Shown here one piece after another: positions 1 to 9,005 of a DNA stretch of 64,000 nucleotides. The stretch is taken from NCBI RefSeq assembly GCF_028607085.1, contig NZ_CP117411.1, positions 124,001 to 188,000 of the forward strand, written 5' to 3'. How positions within the stretch are numbered: position 1 is the first letter of the stretch; every line of letters begins with the position of its first letter. A program made the translations under genes and the position numbers. The DNA comes from Sphingomonas naphthae. Lineage in GTDB: Bacteria > Pseudomonadota > Alphaproteobacteria > Sphingomonadales > Sphingomonadaceae. The notes under the pieces were generated by a model. The model had not been told where the DNA came from and searched no databases. It was given only the letters and a program-made list of their open reading frames with translations.

Positions 1-990
1 ATCTCCTCGCTCACCTATATGGACCCGCCCGAACATGGCGCGTTCCGCTCGATCACCTCCAACTGGTTCCTGCCCGGCCGCATCTCCAAGCTGGAGGAAC
101 AGATCCGCGTGCTGGCGCGCCGGTCGGTCGATCATCTGCTCAGCTTCGATGGCGAATGCGATTTCGTGCAGGATTTCGCGCTGCATTATCCGCTGCGCGT
201 CATCATGACCCTGTTCGGCGTGCCGCCCGAGGACGAACCGCGCATGCTGAAGCTGACGCAGGAATTCTTCGGGGTCCACGATCCCGAGGAGCAGCGCCCC
301 GAGATGATCGACGATCCCGTGGCGGCGGCCAAGATGTGGTATGCCTCGTTGCAGGACTTCTACGGCTATTTCGACGATCTGAGCGCCGAGCGGCGCCGCA
401 ACCCGACCGACGATCTGCTTTCGCTGATCGCCAATTCGCAGGTGAACGGTAAGCCCATCCCGCGCGAGGAAGCCAACGGCTATTATGTCGCCATCGCCAC
501 CGCCGGGCACGACACCACCTCGTCCACCACGGCAGGCGGGATGCACGGCATGGCGAGCTTCGCCGGCCAGTTCGACATCGTCAAAGCCGATCCGGCGATG
601 ATCAAGCCGATGATCGAGGAGGCGCTGCGCTGGGCCTGCCCGGTCAAGCATTTCATGCGCAACGCCACCGCCGATACCGAGGTGCGCGGCCAGTCGATCG
701 GCGCGATGGACCGGCTGATGATGTGCTACCCCTCGGGCTGCCGCGACGAGGACGTCTTCACCGATCCCGACACGTTCGATGTGCGGCGCACGCCCAACAG
801 CCACATCGCCTTCGGCTTCGGCCCGCACATGTGTCTCGGCCAGCATCTCGCCAAGCTGGAGATGCGCGTCCTGTTCGAGGAGCTGATGCCGCACCTCGAA
901 TCCGTCGAACTGGCGGGCGCGCCCAAGATGGTCGAGACCAATTTCGTTGGCGGCTACAAGAAATTGCCGATCCGCTTCAGGAAAAAATGA
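1..990 (+). CDS. Cytochrome P450, 5' end outside window
   Basis: The frame is open from base 1 and its first residues (ISSLTYMDPPEH) match the stretch before the C helix of bacterial P450s, so roughly the first 80-100 residues lie upstream. Hallmarks visible: the I-helix oxygen-activation motif AGHDTTSS, the K-helix ExxR (EALR) and the heme loop FGFGPHMCLG, whose Cys is the axial heme ligand. Proteins of this type are soluble monooxygenases that take electrons from a ferredoxin and a reductase; neither adjoins it on the visible side. The substrate is unknown. The TonB receptor and the oxidation genes that follow fit hydroxylation of a hydrophobic compound such as a terpenoid, steroid or alkyl chain, which is inference only. 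Confidence 0.93.
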   Translation: MSSLTYMDPPEHGAFRSITSNWFLPGRISKLEEQIRVLARRSVDHLLSFDGECDFVQDFALHYPLRVIMTLFGVPPEDEPRMLKLTQEFFGVHDPEEQRPEMIDDPVAAAKMWYASLQDFYGYFDDLSAERRRNPTDDLLSLIANSQVNGKPIPREEANGYYVAIATAGHDTTSSTTAGGMHGMASFAGQFDIVKADPAMIKPMIEEALRWACPVKHFMRNATADTEVRGQSIGAMDRLMMCYPSGCRDEDVFTDPDTFDVRRTPNSHIAFGFGPHMCLGQHLAKLEMRVLFEELMPHLESVELAGAPKMVETNFVGGYKKLPIRFRKK

Positions 991-1094
991 GGAAACCCGC
1001 GCCGCTCTTCGGCTGAAGGGCGGGGCGCATCGCATGTTCAGGACAGGATCGACCCGGCGACAAGGATCGGGCGACCAATAAAGGAGGGTTTGTC

Positions 1095-3467
1095 ATGAAA
1101 GCCAAGGTGCAAGGTCTGTTCGGCGTCTCGTTGCTGGGGCTGATGGCGGCGACCGCCGCGTCCGCGCAGACCGCGCCGCCCGCCCCCGGTGCGGCCAGCG
1201 ACGACGGCCTGGCCGAGATCATCGTCACCGCGCAGAAGCGCGAGCAGGCGCTGAACGACGTGCCGCTGTCGATCACCGCCGCCTCGGGCGACAAGCTCGC
1301 CAGCCAGGGCGTCAAGGACGTGAGCGATCTGGGCAAGATCGTCCCCGGCTTCTCCTATACCGAGAGCGCCTATGCCACGCCGGTCTACACGCTGCGCGGC
1401 ATCGGCTTCTACGACACCAGCCTCGCCGCCAAATCGACGGTCAGCGTCTATCTCGATCAGGTGCCGATGGCCTTTTCGATCCTCACGCGCGGCGCCACGC
1501 TCGATCTGGAGCGGGTCGAGGTGCTGAAGGGGCCGCAGGGCACATTGTTCGGCTCCAACTCAACCGGCGGCGCGATCAACTATATCGCCGCCAAGCCGAC
1601 CCGCGTGGCCAAGGCCGGCGTGGACGCGGGCATCGACAATTTCGGGCAGGTGCAATTGGGCGGCTTCGTCTCGGGGCCGATCTCCGACACGCTGACCGCG
1701 CGCGTCTCCGCCCGCACCGAACAGGGCGGCGACTGGCAGCGCAGCTACACCCGAAAGGACAAGTTGGGCGGCAGCAACTTCACCACCGGGCGCGTCCTGC
1801 TCGATTTCCGACCGAGCGATACCGTGTCGTTCGAACTCAACCTCAACGGCTTCGTCGACAAGAGCGACGGGCAGGCGGCGCAGCTGATCGGCGTGGTGCC
1901 GCTCGGCAATCCGGCCCGGCTCGGTGCGCTGGCGACCTATCCCCGCGCGCCCGAGAACAATCGCGACGCGGACTGGTCGATCGGGCAGGAGCCCAAGCGC
2001 GATAACTGGTTCTACCAGGCGTCGCTGCGCGGCGACGTCGATCTGTCCGACGCGATCACCGCCACGTCGATCACGGCTTATTCGCGCTATCATCACGATA
2101 CCGATCTCGATCCCGACGGCGTGGCGCTGCGCGATTATTTCTACAACACCGTCGGCAAGATCACCTCCTTCTCGCAGGAACTGCGGCTGGCGGGCAAGTT
2201 CGGTGACCTGAACGTGATCGTCGGCGGCAACTATGCTCGCGACAAGGCCAACCAGCAGGACAATTCCGGCCCCTACACCGATGCCACCTCGGCCTATCAG
2301 CTGGTCGATGCCGGGGTCAGCCCCGTGCCGTTCTTCACTTACTATCAGTATGGCAACCAGAAATTCACCAACAAGGCGGCCTTCGCCAATCTGGATTACG
2401 ACATCGGCGACAAGGTGACCCTGCACGGCGGCGTGCGCTATACCGATACCAAGATCGACTTCGCCGGCTGTACCGCCGATCTGGGTTTCCGGCTGGGGCA
2501 GGGCATCCAGAATCTGGTCAACTTCATCCGGGGCGGCGCCGGCCTCGCGCCGATCCAGATCCCGGCCGGCACCTGCGTGACGATCGACGCCAGCACGCTC
2601 ACCGTGGGTGAGGTGCGGCGCACCCTGAAGGAGGACAATGTCTCCTGGCGGGCTGGCGTCGATTTCAAGCCGAACCGCGATCTGCTGCTCTACCTCTCGG
2701 CCAGCCGCGGCTATAAATCGGGCAGCTTCCCGATCCTGTCGGCCAGCGACGCCAACCAGTTCAACCCCGTCACGCAGGAATCGGTGATCGCCTACGAAAC
2801 CGGCGTGAAGGCCAAGATCGGGCGGCGCGCCCAGCTCAACGGCGCGCTCTTCTACTACGATTATCGCGACAAGCAGCTGAAGGGCCGCGTGGTCGCCAAT
2901 CCCGACGTGTTCGGGCCGCTGGAGGCGCTGGTCAACGTGCCCAAATCCTCGGTCAAGGGCGGCGAGATCCAGTTCGACGTGACGCCGGTACGCGGCCTCA
3001 ATTTCAGCCTCGCCGCGACCTATATCGAAACGAAGATCCGCGGCGATTTCCAGAATTACGATTCCTACGGAAACGTGCGGAATTTCGGCGGATCGGCCTT
3101 CCCCTACACCCCCAAGTTTCAGGGCGTGGCGGACGTGCAATATGATTGGTCGGCGGGTGGCCGGGTGTCGCCCTTCATCGGCGTCAACCTCTCCTACCAG
3201 AGCGCGACCAAGGCGGTGCTGGGCAATTCGCGCCTCACCCCCTCGGCCGATCTGAGCGCGCGCGGCGGCCTCAAGATCGAGGATTATGCGCTGGTCGATC
3301 TGCGTGCCGGCGCCAACATCGACGACAGGAAATACCGCGTGTCCCTGTTCGTGCGGAACCTGTTCGACAAATATTACTGGAACAATGCGACCCGCGTGAC
3401 CGACACGACCGTCCGCTTCGCCGGCCGGCCGCGCACCTTCGGCGCTTCGGTCTCCGCCCGCTTCTGA
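1095..3467 (+). CDS. TonB-dependent outer-membrane receptor
   Basis: 790 residues. A signal peptide (about residues 1-24, ending ASAQ) is followed by a TonB-box-like start of the plug (EIIVTAQKREQALNDVP), the plug domain (LKGPQGTLFGSNSTGGAINY) and a long beta-barrel ending in an aromatic residue (SVSARF). The protein should lie in the outer membrane and import a large or scarce substrate using TonB energy. AGGAGG sits just upstream of the ATG. Lying between a P450 and an aldehyde dehydrogenase, and lacking a siderophore-synthesis neighbour, it more likely takes up an organic carbon source than iron (inference). A strong intrinsic terminator follows. Confidence 0.93.
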   Translation: MKAKVQGLFGVSLLGLMAATAASAQTAPPAPGAASDDGLAEIIVTAQKREQALNDVPLSITAASGDKLASQGVKDVSDLGKIVPGFSYTESAYATPVYTLRGIGFYDTSLAAKSTVSVYLDQVPMAFSILTRGATLDLERVEVLKGPQGTLFGSNSTGGAINYIAAKPTRVAKAGVDAGIDNFGQVQLGGFVSGPISDTLTARVSARTEQGGDWQRSYTRKDKLGGSNFTTGRVLLDFRPSDTVSFELNLNGFVDKSDGQAAQLIGVVPLGNPARLGALATYPRAPENNRDADWSIGQEPKRDNWFYQASLRGDVDLSDAITATSITAYSRYHHDTDLDPDGVALRDYFYNTVGKITSFSQELRLAGKFGDLNVIVGGNYARDKANQQDNSGPYTDATSAYQLVDAGVSPVPFFTYYQYGNQKFTNKAAFANLDYDIGDKVTLHGGVRYTDTKIDFAGCTADLGFRLGQGIQNLVNFIRGGAGLAPIQIPAGTCVTIDASTLTVGEVRRTLKEDNVSWRAGVDFKPNRDLLLYLSASRGYKSGSFPILSASDANQFNPVTQESVIAYETGVKAKIGRRAQLNGALFYYDYRDKQLKGRVVANPDVFGPLEALVNVPKSSVKGGEIQFDVTPVRGLNFSLAATYIETKIRGDFQNYDSYGNVRNFGGSAFPYTPKFQGVADVQYDWSAGGRVSPFIGVNLSYQSATKAVLGNSRLTPSADLSARGGLKIEDYALVDLRAGANIDDRKYRVSLFVRNLFDKYYWNNATRVTDTTVRFAGRPRTFGASVSARF

Positions 3468-3479
3468 TCGCCTCCCCTG

Positions 3480-3518
3480 GGCGCCGGCCTTCCGCACCCG
3501 GCCGGCGCCTCTTTTTTT
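3480..3518 (+). terminator. Intrinsic terminator after TonB receptor
   Basis: A perfect 10-bp GC stem (GGCGCCGGCC at 3480-3489, GGCCGGCGCC at 3500-3509) with a 10-nt loop is followed at once by a run of seven T (3512-3518). It separates the receptor from the downstream aldehyde dehydrogenase. Confidence 0.9.
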
Positions 3519-3582
3519 GGATTTCAGGCCGATGACTGGCTTATCGGGAGCCCGGCCTCTCCTGCCACAAGGATGGAACAGC

Positions 3583-4986
3583 ATGGCCTACAAGCTCCTG
3601 ATCGACGGTAAGCTGGTCGATGGCGCCGCGACGCTCGACGTGATCGATCCGGCGACCGGCGCGGTGTTCGAGACGTGCGCGCGCGCCGATGCGGCGCAGC
3701 TCGACGAGGCGGTCGCGGCGGCGAAGCGGGCGTTCCCCGCCTGGTCGGCGCTGCCCCATGCCGAGCGGCGCGTCTATCTGGAGCGGCTGGCCGATGCGAT
3801 GGAGGCGCGCTTCGCCGAATTCTGCACGCTCCTCACCCGCGAACAGGGCAAGCCGACCCCGCAGGCGCAGTTCGAGATCGGCGGCACCGTGGCGGCGCTG
3901 CGCTATTTCGCCGCGCAGGATCTGCCGATCGAACTGATCCGCGAAACCGAGCAGGAGAAGATCGTCGAGCAGCGCATCCCGCTCGGCGTGATCGCCGCCA
4001 TCACGCCCTGGAATTTCCCGATCATCCTACTGATGCTGAAGCTCGCCCCCGCGCTCGCGATCGGCAACACGATGGTCGCCAAGCCCGCCCCCTCGACCCC
4101 GCTCACCACCGCTCTGTTCGGCGAGCTGGCGGCGGATATCCTGCCACCGGGCGTGCTGAACGTGATCGTCGACGCCAATGATCTGGGCGCGCGCCTCACC
4201 GATCATCCCGATGTCGCCAAGGTCAGCTTCACCGGATCGACCGCCACCGGCAAGCGGGTAATGGCGAGCGCGGCCGGCACGCTCAAGCGCCTCACCCTCG
4301 AACTGGGCGGCAACGATGCCGCGATCATCCTCGACGATGCCGATGTGAAGACCGTCGCGCCCAAGGTGTTCGACGCGGCGATGATCAACGCCGGCCAGGT
4401 GTGCCTCGCGGTCAAGCGCGTCTACGCCCCCCGGCCGATGATGGACGCGCTGTGCGCCGAATTCGCGCGGCTGGGCGCCGAAGCGGTGGTCGACGACGGG
4501 CTCAACCAGGGCGCCACGATCGGCCCGGTGCAGAACAAGGCGCAATATGACAAGGTGCTGGCGCTGATCGACGAGGCCAAGTCCGAGGGCCGGGTCGTCG
4601 TCGGCGGCGAGCCGCTGGGCCGCGACGGCTATTTCATCGCCCCTACCGTCATCCGCGACCTGCCCGACGATGCCCGCCTCGTGCGCGAGGAGCAGTTCGG
4701 CCCGGTCTTCCCGGTGCTGGCCTACGACGATCTCGACGAGGTGATCGCCCGCGCCAACGACAGCGATTTCGGCCTCGGCGGCACGATCTGGACCAGCGAT
4801 CCCGATCGCGGAATGGCGGTCGCGCTGCGCATCCATTCGGGCACGGTGTGGGTGAACAAGCACCTCGACATGCCGTTCGACATCCCCTTCGGCGGGGCCA
4901 AGCAATCCGGCCTCGGCCGCGAGCAGGGTGTGGACGGCATGAAGGAATTCACCCAGGCCAAGATCATCAATATCGCCAAGCGGTGA
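3583..4986 (+). CDS. NAD(P)-dependent aldehyde dehydrogenase
   Basis: 467 residues from the ATG at 3583, which has AAGGA upstream and begins MAYKLLIDGKLVDG, the usual family start; an in-frame ATG at 3517 lies in the terminator T-run and is unlikely. Family motifs: substrate/cofactor Asn region ITPWNFP, nucleotide-binding FTGSTATG, catalytic Glu in LELGG and catalytic Cys in NAGQVC. It would oxidise an aldehyde to a carboxylate in the cytoplasm. The terminator just upstream implies its own promoter. In context it would oxidise the aldehyde formed from the imported compound (inference). Confidence 0.92.
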   Translation: MAYKLLIDGKLVDGAATLDVIDPATGAVFETCARADAAQLDEAVAAAKRAFPAWSALPHAERRVYLERLADAMEARFAEFCTLLTREQGKPTPQAQFEIGGTVAALRYFAAQDLPIELIRETEQEKIVEQRIPLGVIAAITPWNFPIILLMLKLAPALAIGNTMVAKPAPSTPLTTALFGELAADILPPGVLNVIVDANDLGARLTDHPDVAKVSFTGSTATGKRVMASAAGTLKRLTLELGGNDAAIILDDADVKTVAPKVFDAAMINAGQVCLAVKRVYAPRPMMDALCAEFARLGAEAVVDDGLNQGATIGPVQNKAQYDKVLALIDEAKSEGRVVVGGEPLGRDGYFIAPTVIRDLPDDARLVREEQFGPVFPVLAYDDLDEVIARANDSDFGLGGTIWTSDPDRGMAVALRIHSGTVWVNKHLDMPFDIPFGGAKQSGLGREQGVDGMKEFTQAKIINIAKR

Positions 4987-5098
4987 GGCGGGGCGCCCGG
5001 CGCCGCGCATTATGGCGACACGCTTTTCGTATTTGAATTTCACGCCGCCGCGCGCTCAGCGTGGCGGCGATGGACAAGCGTGATCGAGAGGGTTCGTG

Positions 5099-5848
5099 AT
5101 GAAGGTATTGGTGCCCGTGAAGCGGGTGATCGATTACAATGTGAAGCCGCGCGTGAAGATGGACGGTTCGGGCGTCGATCTGGCGAACGTGAAGATGTCG
5201 ATGAACCCGTTCGACGAGATTGCGATGGAAGAGGCGATCCGGCTGCGCGAGAAGGGTGTCGCGACGGAAGTCGTGGCGGTGTCGATCGGGGTGGCCAAGG
5301 CGCAGGAGACGCTGCGCACGGCGCTGGCGATGGGTGCGGATCGCGCGATCCTGGTGGTGAACGAGGGCGATGTCGAGCCGCTGGCGGTGGCCAAGATCCT
5401 GAAGGGCATCGTCGACGAGGAGCAGCCGGGTCTGGTGATCCTGGGCAAGCAGGCGATCGACGACGACAGCAACCAGACCGGCCAGATGCTGGCGGCGCTG
5501 ACCGGGCGGCCGCAGGGCACTTTCGCCTCGAAGGTCGAGGTGTCGGGCGAGCAAGTGTCGGTGACGCGCGAGGTCGATGGCGGGCTCGAGACGGTGACGC
5601 TGGCGCTGCCGGCCATCGTGACGACCGACCTGCGCCTCAACGAGCCGCGCTATGCCAGCCTGCCGAACATCATGAAGGCCAAGTCCAAGCCCTTGGCGCA
5701 GAAGACCCCCGCCGATTACGGCGTGGACGTGACCCCGCGTCTCACGACGGTGACGGTGGTCGAGCCCCCCAAGCGGGTCGCCGGCGTCAAGGTCGCCGAT
5801 GTGGATGAACTGGTGGCGAAACTGAAGAATATGGGAGTGGCGGCATGA
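5099..5848 (+). CDS. etfB: Electron transfer flavoprotein beta subunit
   Basis: 249 residues starting [16 protein letters not shown], the conserved EtfB start; the GTG at 5096 directly before the ATG at 5099 is an alternative. The adenine-nucleotide-binding region ([27 protein letters not shown]) is intact. With EtfA it forms the soluble FAD/AMP protein that takes electrons from acyl-CoA dehydrogenases and passes them to ETF:quinone oxidoreductase. The stop overlaps the etfA start by 4 bp. An acyl-CoA dehydrogenase lies about 4 kb downstream in the same region. Confidence 0.96.
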   Translation: MKVLVPVKRVIDYNVKPRVKMDGSGVDLANVKMSMNPFDEIAMEEAIRLREKGVATEVVAVSIGVAKAQETLRTALAMGADRAILVVNEGDVEPLAVAKILKGIVDEEQPGLVILGKQAIDDDSNQTGQMLAALTGRPQGTFASKVEVSGEQVSVTREVDGGLETVTLALPAIVTTDLRLNEPRYASLPNIMKAKSKPLAQKTPADYGVDVTPRLTTVTVVEPPKRVAGVKVADVDELVAKLKNMGVAA

Positions 5849-6774
5849 GCGTCCTCGTCTGGGTCGAGCATGATGGCGGCGCCGTGAAGGACGCCACCCT
5901 GTCGGCCGTCACCGCCGCCGCGAAGCTGGGCGACGTCCATGCGCTGGTCGCGGGCGAGGGCGTCGCCGCCGTCGCCGATGCCGCCGGCAAGATCGCGGGC
6001 GTCGCCAGGGTGCTGCTCGCCGACGATGCGGCCTATGCGCACGCGCTGCCGGAGAATGTCGCGCCGCTGGTGGTGGGCCTGATGGGCGACCACGACGCCT
6101 TCGTGGCGCCGGCGACCTCCAACGGCAAGAACATCGCCCCGCGCGTCGCGGCTTTGCTCGATGTGATGCAGATCAGCGATATCCTCTCGGTCGAGAGCGC
6201 CGACACCTTCACCCGGCCGATCTACGCCGGCAACGCCATCGCCACCGTCAAGTCGAGCGATGCGAAGAAGGTCATCACCGTGCGCGGCACGGCGTTCGAC
6301 AAGGCGGGCCGCGAGGGTGGCTCGGCCAGTGTCGAGGCCGTCACGGGCGCGGGCGACAGCGGTCTGTCGACCTTCGCGGGCGCCGAGATCGCCAAGTCGG
6401 AGCGGCCGGAGCTGACCTCGGCGAAGATCATCGTCTCGGGCGGCCGCGCGCTAGGCTCGGAAGAGCAGTTCCACGCCGTCATCGATCCGCTGGCCGACAG
6501 ACTGGGCGCCGGTGTCGGCGCCTCCCGCGCGGCGGTCGACGCGGGCTATGCGCCGAACGACTATCAGGTCGGCCAGACCGGCAAGATCGTGGCGCCGGAA
6601 GTGTATGTCGCCATCGGCATCTCGGGCGCGATCCAGCACCTCGCCGGCATGAAGGACAGCAAGACCATCATCGCCATCAACAAGGACGAGGACGCCCCGA
6701 TCTTCCAGGTCGCCGACATCGGCCTCGTCGGCGACCTGTTCAAGATCGTACCGGAACTCACCGGCAAGCTCTGA
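5845..6774 (+). CDS. etfA: Electron transfer flavoprotein alpha subunit
   Basis: 309 residues. The C-terminal FAD domain has the expected signature stretches ([37 protein letters not shown], read here in two parts, and [20 protein letters not shown]). It partners EtfB, and its ATG overlaps the etfB stop (ATGA), so the two are translationally coupled. A palindromic intergenic repeat follows and may act as a transcript end. Confidence 0.96.
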   Translation: MSVLVWVEHDGGAVKDATLSAVTAAAKLGDVHALVAGEGVAAVADAAGKIAGVARVLLADDAAYAHALPENVAPLVVGLMGDHDAFVAPATSNGKNIAPRVAALLDVMQISDILSVESADTFTRPIYAGNAIATVKSSDAKKVITVRGTAFDKAGREGGSASVEAVTGAGDSGLSTFAGAEIAKSERPELTSAKIIVSGGRALGSEEQFHAVIDPLADRLGAGVGASRAAVDAGYAPNDYQVGQTGKIVAPEVYVAIGISGAIQHLAGMKDSKTIIAINKDEDAPIFQVADIGLVGDLFKIVPELTGKL

Positions 6775-6787
6775 TCGCTCGATCCGT

Positions 6788-6861
6788 GCTCCGGCGAATG
6801 CCGGAGCCCAGGGTTCAGAACGCAGCGCGTGTGACCCTGGGCTCCCGCTTCCGCAGGAGCA
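6788..6861. repeat. Palindromic intergenic repeat after etfA
   Basis: Three nested hairpins lie in about 75 bp: GCTCCGGC/GCCGGAGC (6788-6795, 6800-6807), CCCAGGGT/ACCCTGGG (6807-6814, 6834-6841) and GCTCC/GGAGC around 6842-6861. There is no T-run. It resembles the GC-rich intergenic palindromes often seen in sphingomonad genomes and may stop or stabilise the etfBA transcript. Confidence 0.6.
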
Positions 6862-6917
6862 CATGTCGAATATGATTTCGCCTTGCTCCGGTGGCTCTCC
6901 GCGCGCCATTTAAGATC

Positions 6918-7637
6918 ATGGCCAGCAAACCCTCCGGCAAGACCCAGCGCGCGTTCGAGATCATCTGTGAGCGGATCCGCAACGATCTGGCGACGGGCGC
7001 GCTCAAGCCCGGCGACAAATTGCCCGCCGAGCGCGAACTGGCGGCGCAATTCCAGGTCAGCCGCAGCGCGCTGCGCGAGGCGCTGCGCAGTCTGGAAGTC
7101 GCCGGCATCCTGCGCAACCTGAAGGGGGTGAAGGGCGGCGCCTTCGTACAGGAGGCCGCGCCCGACCGGATCGTGCAGGCGATGCAGGACTACGTCAGCC
7201 TGGGCGACATCACGCTCCGCGAACTCACCGAGGCGCGGATCGCGATGCAGGACGTGATCGTCCGCCTCGCCTGCGCGCGCGCCAGCGAGGCCGATCTGGT
7301 CGAGCTGGAGGAGATCGCCGCCGCGACCCAGACAGTGTCCGATGTCGCCGCGCGCTACCAATGCGCGATCGCTTATTACAAGGTGCTGGCGCGGGCGACG
7401 GGCAACCGCATCTTCGGCATCTTCGTCGATTCGCTCTCCTCGATCCTCCAGCAATTCGTGCGCGGGCCGGATTACGAGACGTTGCAGGAATCGCTGATCG
7501 ACTCCCGCCTGCGCCTCGTCGCCCATCTGCGCGCGGGCGATGCGGATGCAGCCGCGACCGAGATGCGCGAACATCTCGAACGAGTCCACGATCACGTTCG
7601 CCGCAACGTGAAAGGCCAGCTCGCCGACCGCCTTTGA
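6918..7637 (+). CDS. GntR/FadR-family transcriptional regulator
   Basis: 239 residues from the ATG at 6918 ([16 protein letters not shown]); a GTG at 6891 is possible but overlaps the upstream repeat. The N-terminal winged helix reads [23 protein letters not shown] then [18 protein letters not shown]. The C-terminal all-helical FCD domain carries [10 protein letters not shown] and EMREHLERV, the acyl- or metal-binding half of FadR-like proteins. A GGTaggACC dyad typical of this subfamily lies 36 bp beyond its stop, before the CoA-transferase gene, so that gene is the likely target. The ligand is probably a CoA thioester or carboxylate (inference). Confidence 0.9.
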   Translation: MASKPSGKTQRAFEIICERIRNDLATGALKPGDKLPAERELAAQFQVSRSALREALRSLEVAGILRNLKGVKGGAFVQEAAPDRIVQAMQDYVSLGDITLRELTEARIAMQDVIVRLACARASEADLVELEEIAAATQTVSDVAARYQCAIAYYKVLARATGNRIFGIFVDSLSSILQQFVRGPDYETLQESLIDSRLRLVAHLRAGDADAAATEMREHLERVHDHVRRNVKGQLADRL

Positions 7638-7673
7638 CGCTGCCACGCCGTTGACACGGGCGCGCCCATATCT

Positions 7674-7688
7674 ATTGGTAGGACCAAT
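7674..7688. promoter_or_regulatory. FadR/PdhR-type operator candidate
   Basis: ATTGGT-AGG-ACCAAT is a perfect 6-bp dyad with a 3-bp spacer, very close to the operators described for PdhR/LldR/FadR-type GntR regulators (TGGTnnnACCA). It lies between the FadR-family gene and the CoA-transferase start at 7743. Confidence 0.65.
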
Positions 7689-7748
7689 TGAAATGGGGAG
7701 GAATTTGCGTGACCGGACCAATTGAAATGGGGAGGAATTTGCGTGACC
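7681..7748 (+). repeat. 34-bp perfect tandem duplication over a start region
   Basis: Bases 7681-7714 and 7715-7748 are identical. Each copy holds ACCAATTG, the ribosome site GGGGAGGAA and a GTG start. Only the second copy (GTG 7743) is in frame with the CoA-transferase; the first GTG (7709) opens a frame that runs across the gene start without family features. The right half of the operator is also duplicated. Confidence 0.95.
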
Positions 7749-8936
7749 GACGATCTCGGCGTTTCACCGATGCAGGATGCGCTGGCCGGCGTGCGCGTGC
7801 TCGATTTCTCGGCGGTGATGGCCGGGCCCTATGCCACGCGGATGCTCGCCGATCTGGGTGCCGACGTCATCAAGGTGGAATCGATGGAGGGCGATCAGGT
7901 GCGCGCCCGCCCGCCGCTGCGTGAGGGGCACAGCACCTATTTCGGCCACCTCAACGCCGGCAAGCGCAGCATCGCGCTCAACCTGAAATCGCCCGACGCG
8001 GTGGCGCTGATCGAGGGGATGGTGCCGCGCTTCGACGTGGTGATGGAGAATTTCCGCCCCGGCGTGATGAAGCGGCTGGGCCTCGATTACGCGGCGCTGT
8101 CGAAGATCAACCCACGCCTGATCTATTGCTCGATCTCGGGCTATGGCCAGACCGGGCCGCGCGCGCTCGATCCGGCCTATGCGCCCGTCGTTCACGCCTC
8201 CAGCGGCTTCGACATGGTCAATATGGATTATCAGGACGGCGCGGCCGATCGCCCGGCCAACAGCGGCATCTTCATCGCCGACGTGCTGGGCGGCACCCAT
8301 GCCTTCGGTGCGATCCAGGCGGCGCTCTACCAGCGCGAAAAGACCGGGCGGGGCCAGTTTATCGATCTGTCGATGATGGAGGCGATGACGGGCATGCTGG
8401 TGTTCGAGACCCAGCAGGCGCAATTTCCCGCGCCCCGCCGCCCGATCTACACGCCCCTCAAGACGAGCGACGGCTTCATCATGGTGGCGCCGACCAGCCC
8501 GCGCAATTTCGAGCAGCTCGCCGATGCCGTCGGCCATCCCGAATGGCGGGACGATCCCCGCTTCCGCACCAATGCCGATCGCAACGCCAATTGGGCGACC
8601 CTACTGGCGCTGGCCGAGGAATGGACGATCGAGCGGCCGGCGCTGGAGGCCGAGCGCATCCTCTCCCAGCATGGCGTGCCGTGCGCGCGCTATCGCGAGG
8701 TGGCGGAATTGCTGGACGATCCGCAGATGGCGGCGCGCGGCGCCTTCGCCACGATCAGCGACGCGGCGGGCGAATATCGCGTGACCAACCCGCCGTTCCG
8801 CATGTCGGCCTCGCGGACGGAGGCGCGCGATCTGGTCGCTGGGCTCGGCGAACATGGCGGCGAGGTGCTGGCGGCGGAACTGGGCCTCGACGAGCCCGCG
8901 ATCACCGCGCTGCGCGCATCGGGCGCGTTGGGATAA
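7743..8936 (+). CDS. CaiB/BaiF (class III) CoA-transferase
   Basis: 397 residues from GTG 7743, preceded by GGGGAGGAA. The N-terminus ([20 protein letters not shown], then [12 protein letters not shown]) and the GQTGP, NSGIF and [15 protein letters not shown] stretches are characteristic of the family, which moves CoA between carboxylic acids by way of an acyl-glutamyl/aspartyl anhydride. At the usual catalytic Asp position (SxxD) this protein has Glu (SMMEA). It would activate a carboxylate from the upstream oxidation steps for the acyl-CoA dehydrogenase that lies convergently downstream. It is probably controlled by the operator at 7674. Confidence 0.92.
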   Translation: MTDDLGVSPMQDALAGVRVLDFSAVMAGPYATRMLADLGADVIKVESMEGDQVRARPPLREGHSTYFGHLNAGKRSIALNLKSPDAVALIEGMVPRFDVVMENFRPGVMKRLGLDYAALSKINPRLIYCSISGYGQTGPRALDPAYAPVVHASSGFDMVNMDYQDGAADRPANSGIFIADVLGGTHAFGAIQAALYQREKTGRGQFIDLSMMEAMTGMLVFETQQAQFPAPRRPIYTPLKTSDGFIMVAPTSPRNFEQLADAVGHPEWRDDPRFRTNADRNANWATLLALAEEWTIERPALEAERILSQHGVPCARYREVAELLDDPQMAARGAFATISDAAGEYRVTNPPFRMSASRTEARDLVAGLGEHGGEVLAAELGLDEPAITALRASGALG

Positions 8937-8941
8937 AAAAG

Positions 8942-8996
8942 TCCTCCCCCGCCAGGGGGAGGATAGAAAACGGAGGGGGCCTGCCCGCCCCCTCCG
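8942..8996. terminator. Two hairpins between convergent genes
   Basis: TCCTCCCCC/GGGGGAGGA (8942-8950, 8955-8963) and CGGAGGGGGC/GCCCCCTCCG (8971-8980, 8987-8996) stand between the convergent CoA-transferase and acyl-CoA dehydrogenase genes. The A-run at 8935-8940 becomes a U-run for minus-strand transcripts, so this can end transcription on that strand. The first hairpin matches the TCCTCCCC palindromes at 11546 and 62650. Confidence 0.65.
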
Positions 8997-9005
8997 CCCG
9001 GTCGA

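Noticed and set aside
1560-3584. Long open frame antisense to the first TonB receptor
   Set aside because: High GC at third codon positions opens antisense frames; the encoded sequence is Arg/Gly/Ala-rich without domains. The same applies to antisense frames at 19145-22339, 26800-30150, 49029-51797 and 52043-54544.
7688-7924. Gene starting at the first duplicated GTG (7709)
   Set aside because: It runs out of frame over the CoA-transferase start, is Arg-rich and stops early.
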